In this document: positions 53,874 through 63,657 of the stretch, piece by piece
Position numbering within the stretch: position 1 is the first letter of the stretch
How the letters are laid out: every line of letters begins with the position of its first letter
Assembly (NCBI GenBank): GCA_002436105.1
Contig: DIXU01000001.1
Coordinates: forward strand, 62,001 to 126,000
Direction of reading: 5' to 3'
DNA: 64,000 nucleotides
Origin: Candidatus Aminicenantes bacterium UBA6072
Lineage (GTDB): Bacteria; Acidobacteriota; Aminicenantia; UBA2199
Program-made: the position numbers and the translations under genes
The notes under the pieces: generated by a model
Databases searched by the model: none
The model's input: the letters and a program-made list of their open reading frames with translations, nothing else
What the model was told of the DNA's origin: nothing

Positions 53874-55364
53874 ATGATCTTCAGTACCCCGGCGTTCCTG
53901 TTCCTGTTCCTGCCGCCCCTGCTGCTCATTTCGCTGTTCCTGCGCCGCAAGGCCCAAAATCCGCTCCTGCTCCTTGCCAGCCTGCTGTTCTACGCCTGGG
54001 GAGAAGGCTGGCTCGTGCTGCTGCTCCTCGGCTCGGCCCTGGGCAACCATTTCATCGGCTTGGCGATCGAAAATTCCCCGGCGCCCGGCAGAAGAAAAAC
54101 CATCCTGGTGGCAGGGTTGGGACTCAACCTGGCCCTGCTGATCTCTTTCAAGTACGCCGACTTCTTCCTGTCCAACCTCGAGCCGCTGCTGCGGGGCGCT
54201 GACCTGGCCGTCGGCCCGGGGTTGCACTGGCACCAGCCCCTGGGCATCTCCTTCTTCACCTTCATGGCCATGGCCTACCTGGCGGAGGTGTACAGCCGCG
54301 CCATCCCGGCCGAGAGGAACTTCCTGCATACGGCCCTGTTCATTTCCTTTTTCCCCACCGTCCTGGCCGGCCCCATCCACCGCTACTCGCGCCTGCGCCG
54401 GCAGCTGGTCGAGCGGCGGACCACGCCGGAGCTCCTTTCGGAGGGAATCCGCCGTTTCATCATCGGCCTGGGGAAGAAGGTCCTGCTCGCCGACACCCTG
54501 GGCCGGGCCGTCGACGCCATCTTCGCCATCCCCAACCCGGGGCTGACGGCAGCCATCGCCTGGCTGGGCGCCGCCGGCTACACCCTGCAGATCTTCCTGG
54601 ATTTTTCGGGGTACTCCGACATGGCCATCGGCCTGGGCCGCATGTTCGGCTTCACCTTCATGGAGAACTTCAACTATCCGTACATCTCCAGGTCGATCAC
54701 CGATTTCTGGACCCGCTGGCATATCTCTCTTTCCACCTGGCTGCGCGACTTCATTTTCCTGCCGGCCGCCTATGCCATCTCGCGCCGCATCCGCGGCGAT
54801 CGCCTGCTCGGCATCCGCGTCGACTCCTGGTGCTATTACCCGGCCATGCTGCTGACCATGCTTCTCTGCGGTCTCTGGCACGGCGCCGCCTGGACCTTTG
54901 TCGCCTGGGGCCTCTATCACGGCCTGTTCATCATGCTGGAGCGCCAGGCCCTGAAAAAACGCCTGAAACGCCTCGGGCCCCCGTTGCAGGGTGCCTACGC
55001 CATGCTGGTCGTATCCTTCGGCTGGGTGTTGTTCCGGGCCGCTGACTTTGCCCAGGCCGCCGCCTTTTGGCGCGCCATGCTCGGTTTCGGCTCCGGCGAC
55101 AACCGGGAATTCCACCCGGCGCTCTACGCCGATGCCCGCCTGGTCGTCACCCTGCTCTTCTCCATTCTGGCCGCGCTCCCCCTGTTCCCCGCCCTGCAGT
55201 CCGGTTACCTGAAGCTGCGCTCCGCCAGCAGCGGCGCCGTGCGCGTCGGGCTGCAGGCCGGCGGCCACGTGCTGACGCTGGCTTTCTTCGCTTCCGTGCT
55301 GCTGGCCAGCGTCATGGCCATGGCCGCGGCGACCTTCAATCCCTTCATTTACTTCAGGTTCTGA
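53874..55364 (+). CDS. MBOAT O-acyltransferase, AlgI-like
   Basis: Polytopic acetyl-transfer channel. The 496-residue protein starts MIFSTPAFLFLFLPPL and has LLLASLLFYAWGE, the MBOAT-family FNYPYISRSITDFWTRWHIS block and the active-site His in LCGLWHGAAWTFVAWG. AlgI relatives pass acetyl groups across the inner membrane to an SGNH partner that acetylates a surface polysaccharide. The gene ends 1 nt before its AlgX/J-like partner. Confidence 0.93.
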   Translation: MIFSTPAFLFLFLPPLLLISLFLRRKAQNPLLLLASLLFYAWGEGWLVLLLLGSALGNHFIGLAIENSPAPGRRKTILVAGLGLNLALLISFKYADFFLSNLEPLLRGADLAVGPGLHWHQPLGISFFTFMAMAYLAEVYSRAIPAERNFLHTALFISFFPTVLAGPIHRYSRLRRQLVERRTTPELLSEGIRRFIIGLGKKVLLADTLGRAVDAIFAIPNPGLTAAIAWLGAAGYTLQIFLDFSGYSDMAIGLGRMFGFTFMENFNYPYISRSITDFWTRWHISLSTWLRDFIFLPAAYAISRRIRGDRLLGIRVDSWCYYPAMLLTMLLCGLWHGAAWTFVAWGLYHGLFIMLERQALKKRLKRLGPPLQGAYAMLVVSFGWVLFRAADFAQAAAFWRAMLGFGSGDNREFHPALYADARLVVTLLFSILAALPLFPALQSGYLKLRSASSGAVRVGLQAGGHVLTLAFFASVLLASVMAMAAATFNPFIYFRF

Positions 55365-55365
55365 G

Positions 55366-56613
55366 ATGATTCCGCCCAAAGCGAACGAAGTGACCGGCTG
55401 GCGGCAGGCGCTCCGGCTGCTGCTCGCTCTCCGGGCAAGTCCCGGCCTGCCGCTGCTGTTCCTGCTGGCCATCTTCCTGCCGCTGGCCGACATGGCCTTC
55501 CACCCCCGCCGCCCGGCCACGACCCTCGAAAACCGTCAACTGGCCGCCAAGCCGGATTTTTCCTGGCAGCAGCCTTTGGATTACCTGAAGAAGTACGAGG
55601 CCTACTTCAACGATCACTTCGGCTTTCGTCCCCGGCTGCTGCGGGCTCACAACCGGTTGCTCTACAGGCTTTTTCACGCCGCGCCGTCGGAAAAGGTGAT
55701 CATCGGCCGCCGGGGCTGGCTATACCTCGGCCGCGGCGCCTATTTCAACAACGAGATCGACTATTTCCGGGCCAGCAAGCCGTTTTCGCTCCAGGAGCTG
55801 CAAAAATTCAAGACGGTCCTGGAGCAGCGCCGCGCCTGGCTGGAACGCCGGGGCATCCGTTACCTGTTCATGCTGGCCCCGAACAAGAGCACGATCTATC
55901 CCGAGTACATGCCCGCGGCCTACAACAGGGTCCATGAACGGTCGCGCATGGACCAGCTCCTCGACTTTCTGTCCCGCCATTCCGACGTGGAGGTCCTGGA
56001 CCTGCGCCCGGCCCTGCTGCGGGAAAAGCGCAGGATGCGGATCTATCACAAGACCGACACGCACTGGAACGACCTGGGAGGCTACCATGCCTACCGTGAG
56101 ATGATCCGGCACCTGCAGCGCCACTTCGCGGACATCCAGCCCCTGTCCCGCGGCGATATCACGATCCGCCCGGTTGACGGAGAGGGAGGGGACCTGGCGA
56201 TCATGCTCGCCCTGCAGCAGGACCTGTTCCGCGAATCCCGCATCCAGGTCAGGCCGAAGGCCCGGTTCCGGGCCCGCTCGGCTGCGCCGACCCCGGGATT
56301 CCGCCCCAGGGCTCCCTGGGTGCGCCTGACCGCGGTCGAATGCGCCGGCGGCCGGATCCCCGCGGGGGTCATGGTTCGCGACTCGTTCGCCAGGCAGCTG
56401 CATCCCTTTCTTTCCGAGCATTTTCAGCGCATCGTCTACATATGGGACTGGGAACTGCGCTTCTTCACCCAGGTGATCGAAAGGGAAAAGCCGCGGATCG
56501 TCATCGACCAGATGGCCGAGCGCTCCCTGCTGAGCATCCTGCCCGAAAATCCCGGAGAACTCGCCGCGGCGGCCCGGCGCCCGGATGGAGGCCCGAGCCT
56601 CAATCCACGGTGA
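55366..56613 (+). CDS. AlgX/AlgJ-like SGNH acetyltransferase
   Basis: A 415-residue membrane-anchored partner of the AlgI-like protein. A transmembrane helix (residues about 27-46), the family block ENRQLAAKPDFSWQQPLDYL, the HFGFRPRLLRAHNRL and KVIIGRRGWLYLG segments, the Asp-His pair in KTDTHWNDLGGYHAY and the nucleophile region VMVRDSFARQL. The usual GDSF is RDSF here (Gly to Arg before the catalytic Asp-Ser). It overlaps the convergent glmS by 14 nt at its 3' end. Confidence 0.85.
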   Translation: MIPPKANEVTGWRQALRLLLALRASPGLPLLFLLAIFLPLADMAFHPRRPATTLENRQLAAKPDFSWQQPLDYLKKYEAYFNDHFGFRPRLLRAHNRLLYRLFHAAPSEKVIIGRRGWLYLGRGAYFNNEIDYFRASKPFSLQELQKFKTVLEQRRAWLERRGIRYLFMLAPNKSTIYPEYMPAAYNRVHERSRMDQLLDFLSRHSDVEVLDLRPALLREKRRMRIYHKTDTHWNDLGGYHAYREMIRHLQRHFADIQPLSRGDITIRPVDGEGGDLAIMLALQQDLFRESRIQVRPKARFRARSAAPTPGFRPRAPWVRLTAVECAGGRIPAGVMVRDSFARQLHPFLSEHFQRIVYIWDWELRFFTQVIEREKPRIVIDQMAERSLLSILPENPGELAAAARRPDGGPSLNPR

Positions 56614-59155
56614 TCGACTTGGAAACGTTCTTGGGCACGTCGGGATGGACGCCGTGGTTCTCGATGCGGGCGCGGTTGAGGTACTTCATCTTGGCCACCG
56701 ACATCTTCAGCGCCAGAAGCTGCAGCACCACCGCCGCCTGGAAAACGAACAGGTTGCGGTCGCCGCTGGCGGGGATCTTGATGTACCTGCAGAAATAGTC
56801 CTGCAGGCCGGCCGGTTTCCCCTCCAGCGCCCTGGCCAGGTCGGCGTTCTCCTCGGCGATCAGCACCACGTCGGCGCCGCGGATCTTGTGCGTGTGGATC
56901 TGCGAGATGGTGATGCGGATGTCGCGTTCATCGGGCGGACAGACGAAGACCAGCGGATAGTTGGAGAAGTATTTCTCGGCATTGACCTGGTCATGAAAGC
57001 GGCGGCTCAACTCCCGGTCGTGGCCCGCCGCGCTTGCGGCATCCCCGCCGCGATCCAGGATGTCGGCAGCCATGTCGCTGAACTTGAAATCGCGGACACG
57101 GCTGAGGAATCGTTCGGCGGTCCGTTCGCCGCCCCCTGCCTGGCGGCCAAGGCCGGCGACCAGGTCGCGGCAGAATTCCGCCATGTCGGCGAGCAGGCTC
57201 TCCATGTCCATGAAGGAATACAGGGTATTCTTGCCCAGGATGGTGTTCGGCCCATGCTTGAACTCGGCCGCATCGTAGCCTTCGGCATGGTTCAGCACCA
57301 CCTCGCGGATCTTCAGCGCCCCCTCGCGGGCCAGCCCGATCAGCGAGGTCCCCAGGATATGGATCGACGGCTTGAGGAAGAACTGCAGCATGACCGCGGT
57401 CACGTCCTCCTCGCAGGTCTGCAGCGTGTATTCCACGAGGTGGCGGATGCTCTCCAGCTTCTGCGCCGGCGGCGGCGCCTGCGGGTCCAAACCGGCGGCC
57501 AGCAGGAAGAACAGGGCCAGCTGGGCGCTGAAGGACTTGGTGGCCGCCACGGCGATCTCGGGGCCGCAGAGCAGCGGCAGGAAAAAATCGGCCTTTTCCT
57601 GGGGAATAGTGGAATTTTCGTTGTTGACCACGGCGATGATGCGGACATCGCCGCGGAATTTTTCCCGGGCCTGGTTGAGGATGTCGACCAGGTCCTTGGT
57701 TTCCCCCGACTGGGTGATGGCCACCAGCACGTCGCCGGGACGCAGGCTGTTCATGAATACGGAACGGAACAGGTCGGGATTGCAGGGGACGATGGCCAGG
57801 GAGGTCAGGTTGTTGAAGAAGTAGCCGGCGATCAGGGCGGCGTGGTAGGACGTGCCGGAACCGATGAAGAAGACCCGGCCGCCGCTCAGAAAGCTTTCGC
57901 GGAACAGGGCCACCGCCTTGTCACGGTAGCGGATGACCTTGCGCTTTTTTTTCCAGATGACGATCAGGTCCAGGGTGAACAGGGCGAGGTCGTGCTCCTC
58001 CCCGAACTCGCGCAGTTCGCGCAGCAGCTGGGCCTCGTCGGAAGAAAAGAACGCCGGCGCCTCGCTCGCTTGCGCCTGGGAGCGCAGGGCGCCGATCTGG
58101 CGGGCGATGGCGCAGAAAGCCGGCCCGGCTGCGATGCGCAGGAATGCTTCCCTGAGCTGGCGGCGGTCGAATATGGCGTATAGCTTGAGCAGCTCGAAAA
58201 CGATCTCCTTGCAGTCGCGCACCCGGCCCTCGAACACGGAAAAATACGGCGCCTCCCAGTCCTGGGCGAAATAGTAGCGGCGCATCATGTCCAGGTTGGC
58301 CGGGGTGGAGGCGATCTCCTGTTCCATGAAGAAATGGTACTTGGGCTGCAGGGCGATGTCGGCGATGTTCAGCTTCGAGCGCTTCAGGCCCGGCGTGCTG
58401 CGCCGGCCGTCGGCCAGGGAAAAAACGAAGTATTCACCGGTGCTGAAATAGATCCCCTGCCCCTCGACCAGCGGGATCAGGAAGCGCGTCTTGGCCAGCA
58501 CCGAGGTGAGGTCGGAGGAGACGAGGATGAAATCGCCGTCCTCGTCGCTGCCCTTGCCGGCGTACAGGGACGAGCCGGCCTTCACCGCGAAGACGCCCTC
58601 GATGTCCGGGGCGGTGATGCAGGCGGCGTAGGATCCGACGGCCTTCTGGTTGGCGCGCAGGATGGCCTGCAGCAGGTCGTCGACGCGGCTGGCCGCCGTG
58701 TGTTTCCGGCGCCGGGCCAGCTGCTCGTGGTAGAAATGCTCGACCAGATGCACCAGCATCTCCCCGTCGTTGTCCGAAACGATGCGGTGACCCGCGTCGG
58801 CGAGGAATTCCTTCAGGCTGTCGGTGTTGGATATGTTGCCGTTGTGGGCGCCCACCAGGCGCGTGCGGCAGCTCACCTCGTGGGGCTGGGCGTTCTCGTC
58901 GGTCACCGCGCCATAGGTGGCCCAGCGCACCTGGCCGATGAACTTGCAGCCGCTCAGCTTCTCCAGGTCGAGCTCATGGATGACGCGCGAGGGCGAACCC
59001 ACCTTCTTTTTCAGGGTGACGACGCCGTCCTTCCTAAAAAAGGCGCCGCCCGTCGAGTCGTAGCCGCGGTACTCCAGCTTCTTCAGCAGGAAGGAACCGA
59101 CCTGGCCCAGCCGCTCGCTGTGCTTCCCGTAGACGATGCCCACCACTCCGCACAT
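56600..59155 (-). CDS. glmS: Oversized glutamine--fructose-6-phosphate aminotransferase
   Basis: Makes glucosamine-6-phosphate for peptidoglycan. The N-terminus MCGVVGIVYG with Cys2 is the glutaminase nucleophile; RWATYGAVTDENAQPH is typical. The SIS isomerase half has GSGTSYHAALIAGYFF, TQSGETKDLVDIL and a C-terminal KSITVD like GlmS tails. At 851 residues it is about 240 longer than the usual 600-610. The extra sequence lies mainly before the first SIS domain (about 300-440) and inside the second (about 690-760). It follows corA by 44 nt, with GGGAA as a weak SD. Confidence 0.88.
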   Translation of the reverse strand: MCGVVGIVYGKHSERLGQVGSFLLKKLEYRGYDSTGGAFFRKDGVVTLKKKVGSPSRVIHELDLEKLSGCKFIGQVRWATYGAVTDENAQPHEVSCRTRLVGAHNGNISNTDSLKEFLADAGHRIVSDNDGEMLVHLVEHFYHEQLARRRKHTAASRVDDLLQAILRANQKAVGSYAACITAPDIEGVFAVKAGSSLYAGKGSDEDGDFILVSSDLTSVLAKTRFLIPLVEGQGIYFSTGEYFVFSLADGRRSTPGLKRSKLNIADIALQPKYHFFMEQEIASTPANLDMMRRYYFAQDWEAPYFSVFEGRVRDCKEIVFELLKLYAIFDRRQLREAFLRIAAGPAFCAIARQIGALRSQAQASEAPAFFSSDEAQLLRELREFGEEHDLALFTLDLIVIWKKKRKVIRYRDKAVALFRESFLSGGRVFFIGSGTSYHAALIAGYFFNNLTSLAIVPCNPDLFRSVFMNSLRPGDVLVAITQSGETKDLVDILNQAREKFRGDVRIIAVVNNENSTIPQEKADFFLPLLCGPEIAVAATKSFSAQLALFFLLAAGLDPQAPPPAQKLESIRHLVEYTLQTCEEDVTAVMLQFFLKPSIHILGTSLIGLAREGALKIREVVLNHAEGYDAAEFKHGPNTILGKNTLYSFMDMESLLADMAEFCRDLVAGLGRQAGGGERTAERFLSRVRDFKFSDMAADILDRGGDAASAAGHDRELSRRFHDQVNAEKYFSNYPLVFVCPPDERDIRITISQIHTHKIRGADVVLIAEENADLARALEGKPAGLQDYFCRYIKIPASGDRNLFVFQAAVVLQLLALKMSVAKMKYLNRARIENHGVHPDVPKNVSKSITVD

Positions 59156-59199
59156 GGTCGTTCCCTGCCGCGCTCAGCCGCCGCCGCGCCGGTTCGCGG

Positions 59200-60117
59200 C
59201 TACCATTTCTTGCGCTTCCAGAAGAACAGGAAGCCGACGGCGGACGAGAGGGCCAGGCCCAGCACGATCCAGAAGGCCGCTGTAGCGCCGTGCGCCAGCG
59301 GCAGCTTGACGTTCATGGAAAAGATGCTGACCACCAGGGTCGGCATCATGATGGTGATGGTGATGATGTTCAGCGTCTTCATCAGCACGTTCAGGTTGTT
59401 GCCCACGATCCCGGCCCGGGCGTCCATCAGGCTGGAGAGGATGTTGGAATAGATCTCCGCCTGCTTGTAGCACTGGTTGTTCTCGATGATGATGTCGTCG
59501 AGGAACTCCTGCGTGTCGCCGTCGATGCCGATGCGGGCGGCGTTGTTGCGGATCTTCTCGATGACCATGGTGTTGGAGTTGATGGCGTTGAGATAGTAGA
59601 CCAGGCTCTTCTCCAGGATGAAGAGGTTGAGCAGGTACTTGTTCTCCATGGAGGCGTTGATCTTCTGCTCCAGGGAGTCGGAGAGCATGTTGATGATCTT
59701 CAGGTGCTCGACGAAGTGGAAGATCGAGCGGTAGAGCAGCGACAGCATCACCTTGGGCAGCGACAGCCCGCGCACGAACGGCTTGCCTTCGAACAGCGGG
59801 ATGTCCTCGGCCAGCAGGATGACCAGCCGGTCCCTGAACAGGAACATGCCCAGGGAGGAGACGCGGAACAGGAAATTGTCGCAGGCGGCGTAATTCTTGG
59901 GCCGCTTGTAGATCAGGGCGACGTGCTCCGGCTCGAACTCCAGGCGCGAGAGTTCGTCGGGGTCGAGCGAGGAATTCATCGTGTGCTCGTCCAGCTTCAG
60001 CCCGTCGACCAGGAATTTTTTTTCGGCATCGCTGGGATTGACATAGACCAGTATCGGGCTCTGCTCGTTCTGGCTTTCCACGATCTTGCCGTCGGCCAGC
60101 TCGTATTTTCTCACCAC
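59200..60117 (-). CDS. CorA-family divalent cation channel
   Basis: A 305-residue CorA-like protein: long cytoplasmic N-domain, a stalk helix (LMDARAGIVGNNLNVLMKTLN) and two C-terminal transmembrane helices with the loop motif reading FSMNVKLP. The usual GMN is SMN, as in some divergent or zinc-linked members, so the ion cannot be assigned. I used the GTG at 60117, preceded by GGGAGGT at 6 nt. An ATG at 60195 lies inside the -10 box of the predicted promoter. First gene of a corA-glmS unit. Confidence 0.85.
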   Translation of the reverse strand: MVRKYELADGKIVESQNEQSPILVYVNPSDAEKKFLVDGLKLDEHTMNSSLDPDELSRLEFEPEHVALIYKRPKNYAACDNFLFRVSSLGMFLFRDRLVILLAEDIPLFEGKPFVRGLSLPKVMLSLLYRSIFHFVEHLKIINMLSDSLEQKINASMENKYLLNLFILEKSLVYYLNAINSNTMVIEKIRNNAARIGIDGDTQEFLDDIIIENNQCYKQAEIYSNILSSLMDARAGIVGNNLNVLMKTLNIITITIMMPTLVVSIFSMNVKLPLAHGATAAFWIVLGLALSSAVGFLFFWKRKKW

Positions 60118-60193
60118 GCCGCCACCTCCCTTGCCCGGAGAACGCATTGGATCACGACATCCGCTGCAACGGGGACCCATCTTTCGGACATTC

Positions 60194-60222
60194 ATTATAC
60201 CAGCATTCCCGCCGGCTGTCGA
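60194..60222 (-). promoter_or_regulatory. Promoter of corA-glmS
   Basis: TCGACA (60217-60222), 17-nt spacer, perfect TATAAT (60194-60199) on the minus strand, directly after the terminator of the upstream gene. Confidence 0.65.
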
Positions 60223-60225
60223 GGC

Positions 60226-60255
60226 AAAAAAAAGGGGCGGCGACGGCGCCGCCCC
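60226..60255 (-). terminator. Terminator of the sigma/anti-sigma/Spy-like unit
   Basis: On the minus strand a perfect GGGGCGGCG / CGCCGCCCC stem with 4-nt loop followed by eight T residues (60226-60233 as A on the plus strand), 24 nt after the 60279 stop. Confidence 0.85.
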
Positions 60256-60278
60256 GGGAGTGGAGAAAGGAGAATGCG

Positions 60279-60899
60279 TTATTTCTTTTCTTCAGCGGCC
60301 TTCTGGCATCCTTCGTGCTTCGCCTCACGGCCATGCTTCATGCCGCAGCCGGCCTTGGCCTCCATCTTCTTTTTGTCCATCCCGCAGCGACCATGGCCGT
60401 GCATCATGGCGCCGCCCATGCCACAGCCCAAGCCGCAGCCCATTTCGCCGAGCTTGGCTTTCTGCTCGGCGGTGAGCAGGGCGCGGACTTCCAGGCGGTG
60501 GGCCAGGCCTTTCTTCATCATGTCGGCCTTCATCTTGGCGGCCTCGTCGATCTTGGCCTCGACCTTCTTGAGGTCGACCGGCTCCTTCATCAGGCCCTGC
60601 ATCTCGGCGTGCAGCTTTTCCATGCCGGCCTTGGCCGCGACCATCAGTTTCTGCTGCTCGGCATGCAGCTTTTCCAGCTTGCCCTTCTGCTCGTCGGTCA
60701 GGTTGGGGATCGCTTTCAGCATCATGCAGCCCTGGCCCATGGCGCAGTCATGGCCCATCATCTTTTTCTGTTCGCCCTGCTTCTGGCAGCCGGCAGTGGC
60801 CTGCTTCTGGCAATCGGTCGCAGCCTGCAGCGGCGCGATCGCGACCATGGCGACGAAAGCCGCCAGGACCAGCACTTTGAAGATTGTTTTGTTTGTCAT
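60279..60899 (-). CDS. Cys/Met/His-rich Spy-like periplasmic protein
   Basis: A 206-residue exported protein with a signal peptide (residues 6-26) and a helical Spy/CpxP-type core (LTDEQKGKLEKLHAEQQKLM and LTAEQKAKLGEMG, with the LTxxQ pattern). Both ends are unusually rich in Cys, Met and His (CAMGQGCMM, GCGLGCGMGGAMMHGHGRCGM), suggesting metal or thiol chemistry. Strong AAGGAGGT SD. It follows the CnrX-like gene by 43 nt. Confidence 0.78.
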   Translation of the reverse strand: MTNKTIFKVLVLAAFVAMVAIAPLQAATDCQKQATAGCQKQGEQKKMMGHDCAMGQGCMMLKAIPNLTDEQKGKLEKLHAEQQKLMVAAKAGMEKLHAEMQGLMKEPVDLKKVEAKIDEAAKMKADMMKKGLAHRLEVRALLTAEQKAKLGEMGCGLGCGMGGAMMHGHGRCGMDKKKMEAKAGCGMKHGREAKHEGCQKAAEEKK

Positions 60900-60942
60900 C
60901 GGGTAAAACCTCCTTTTTAAGTTTACCTTTTTATATCACGGG

Positions 60943-61473
60943 TTACTCTGTACCCACTGGTGTATTCACGCATGCGCTCCCGGCGGACGCTGCCATTGGC
61001 GGGCAGGCGGCTTCGCTGCCCAGGTTCGGGCAAAGCCCCCGCTCCAGGTACCCTTCGAACTTGCGCATCTGGGCCGGGGAAAAATGGCCCTTCATCTTCA
61101 AGGAATGGAGAATGAATACTTTTTCGATCGCGGCCTGCAGGCGGGAAATATCATCCAAGGCGGAATCCAGTTCAACCTGGGGGACTTCGCCTTTCCTCAG
61201 CAGCATGAGCAATTGCCGGCGCTTCAGGCGCAGCTGATCCTGCAGCGGCCGGATCTGCGCCAGGACCTGCTGGCGTTCGCTTTCCATTTGCCGCGCCTGC
61301 CTGGCGTTCAGGCCGAGATGGCGCTTCATGGGGCTGGCCTGCCAGCCGGAGCGGGTGGCGATGTTCCCGGCCGCTCGACCGGGAACGATCTTCGGCCAGG
61401 CCCAATGCAGCAGGAAGCCGATGTTGACGCCCAGCGAGACCACGAGCAGCAGGGGCAGGATCCAGCGCTTCAT
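60943..61473 (-). CDS. CnrX/Spy-like periplasmic sensor, membrane-anchored
   Basis: A 176-residue protein with an uncleaved N-terminal anchor (residues 4-24) and a helical periplasmic domain (HLGLNARQARQMESERQQVL, IRPLQDQLRLKRRQLLMLL, FSPAQMRKFEGYL) like the Spy/CpxP/CnrX fold. In CnrX-type systems this protein senses metal and controls an anti-sigma factor. It overlaps the anti-sigma gene by 4 nt and has a GGGGGAG SD. The ATG at 61473 is the only start giving this layout. The sensing ligand is inferred, not seen. Confidence 0.7.
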   Translation of the reverse strand: MKRWILPLLLVVSLGVNIGFLLHWAWPKIVPGRAAGNIATRSGWQASPMKRHLGLNARQARQMESERQQVLAQIRPLQDQLRLKRRQLLMLLRKGEVPQVELDSALDDISRLQAAIEKVFILHSLKMKGHFSPAQMRKFEGYLERGLCPNLGSEAACPPMAASAGSACVNTPVGTE

Positions 61474-61946
61474 CGGATCTCCCCCTGCAGCAGGCGCTCG
61501 TAGACGGCGCCGAACGAATCGCCGGGCAGGTCGGCGAAGGCGTCGAGGTTCAGCGCCTGGCTGAGTGCCGCGGTCCCGTTCGCCGGCACGCCGCTTTCCA
61601 GCCGGGCGCCGAGAAACAGCCCGAACAGGGCCGAGAAGACAAAAACCAGGAGAGCGGCCGCGCGCAGCAGGGCCGGGCTGACGAACACGGCCGGGAAAGC
61701 GAGCAAACCGCCGCGCGCAGACGCGGACGCGACCCGGGCCGTCACCGCGGCTTGCAGGCCGGGGCCGGGCTCGAGCGCGGGGGATGCGGCGACCAGGCGC
61801 TGCAGCCAGGATTGCTCTTCCTGCCATTCGCGGCAGGAAGAACAGGACTGCAGATGCGCGGCCAGTTTCTCCTGCAGCGCCGGGGACAACCGGTCATCCA
61901 TGGCCAACGAACTGTACCTTCTTGCTTTTTGGCAACGCATTTTCAT
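61470..61946 (-). CDS. Zinc-finger anti-sigma factor
   Basis: A 158-residue protein with an N-terminal zf-HC2 motif: Cys5, then HLQSCSSC (HxxxCxxC) near residues 31-38. A linker and a transmembrane helix (about 95-115, ALLRAAALLVFVFSALF) follow, ending in a short periplasmic tail. This is the usual build of ECF anti-sigma factors. It sits 40 nt after the sigma gene. ATG at 61940 (third codon) has better SD spacing than 61946. Confidence 0.88.
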   Translation of the reverse strand: MKMRCQKARRYSSLAMDDRLSPALQEKLAAHLQSCSSCREWQEEQSWLQRLVAASPALEPGPGLQAAVTARVASASARGGLLAFPAVFVSPALLRAAALLVFVFSALFGLFLGARLESGVPANGTAALSQALNLDAFADLPGDSFGAVYERLLQGEIR

Positions 61947-61986
61947 GTCCTCCCCTTTAGACAGGGTGCTTGCGAAAAACTTGCGC

Positions 61987-62541
61987 TCACAACTCCCCCT
62001 TTTGCCGCAACGGGCGCAGGACGGCGGCCAGGTTCTGCCGCGCCCGGAACAGGAGCGATTCGACGGACGCCAGCGAGACGCCCATGGCCGCGGCGATCTC
62101 CTCGTACGACTTGTCCTCGAAACTGGCCAGCGCCAGGGCCAGGCGCTGCCGCGGCGGCAGCGAGGCCAGGGCTTCCCGCAGCCTGGCTTCGCGCTCGGAA
62201 GCGACCATGCCGTCGGCTGCTTGCGGGCCCCCGGCTTCCAGTTCCCCGTTCAGGGAGACGGGGTCCGGCCGCGCCTTGGCCCTTTGGCGATGGTTCAGGC
62301 AGGAGTTGACCGCCACGCGGTAGAGCCAGGTGGAAAAGGCGGAATCGCCGCGGAAGGTGCGGGCGCTGCGCCAGGCCTTGAGAAAGATCTCCTGGACCAG
62401 CTCCTCGGCGTCCTGGCGGTCACGGGTATATCGATAGGCCAGTTGGAACACCCGTCCCTGGTGGCGCCCGACCAGCTCGGCAAAGGCGCCCTGGTCCCCG
62501 GCGGCGGTCAGCGCGAGGAGATCCCGGTCGGTTTTTTCCAT
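61987..62541 (-). CDS. ECF-type RNA polymerase sigma factor
   Basis: A 184-residue sigma-70 family protein. Region 2 has YRYTRDRQDAEELVQEIFLKAW and FRGDSAFSTWLYRVAVNSCLNHRQR; region 4 has LREALASLPPRQRLALAL and the HTH SYEEIAAAMGVSLASVESLLFRAR. No region 1 or 3, as in ECF factors. First gene of the sigma/anti-sigma/CnrX-like/Spy-like unit, ending at a terminator. Its own promoter could not be fixed. Confidence 0.92.
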   Translation of the reverse strand: MEKTDRDLLALTAAGDQGAFAELVGRHQGRVFQLAYRYTRDRQDAEELVQEIFLKAWRSARTFRGDSAFSTWLYRVAVNSCLNHRQRAKARPDPVSLNGELEAGGPQAADGMVASEREARLREALASLPPRQRLALALASFEDKSYEEIAAAMGVSLASVESLLFRARQNLAAVLRPLRQKGEL

Positions 62542-62680
62542 GCTACGGGGTATTCCCCGCTGCCGGGGACGAGGCAGTGACTGGACACAACATGATCTGC
62601 ATCTTGATTAGACAGCCCGGGCGCGGATTCCTTGCGCCGCGCCCCTAGTCTATACGAAAAATCGCCGGGCGGCCAACATT

Positions 62681-62709
62681 TTCGCAAATTCAGGCGTTAG
62701 TGATACAAT
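62681..62709 (+). promoter_or_regulatory. Promoter of the ABC-2 exporter genes
   Basis: TTCGCA (62681-62686), 17-nt spacer, TACAAT (62704-62709), 6 nt before the ATG at 62716 and no SD. Confidence 0.5.
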
Positions 62710-62715
62710 GCCTCC

Positions 62716-63653
<938 letters not shown>

Positions 63654-63657
<4 letters not shown>

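Noticed and set aside
56600..56613. Frameshift at the AlgX/glmS boundary.
   Set aside because: It is a plain convergent 3' overlap of 14 nt; both C-termini look complete (glmS ends KSITVD).
62542..62640. ECF-type autoregulatory promoter (GGAAT then GTC) before the sigma gene.
   Set aside because: The spacing is about 12-13 nt, shorter than usual, and the motif is not repeated before other genes of the unit.
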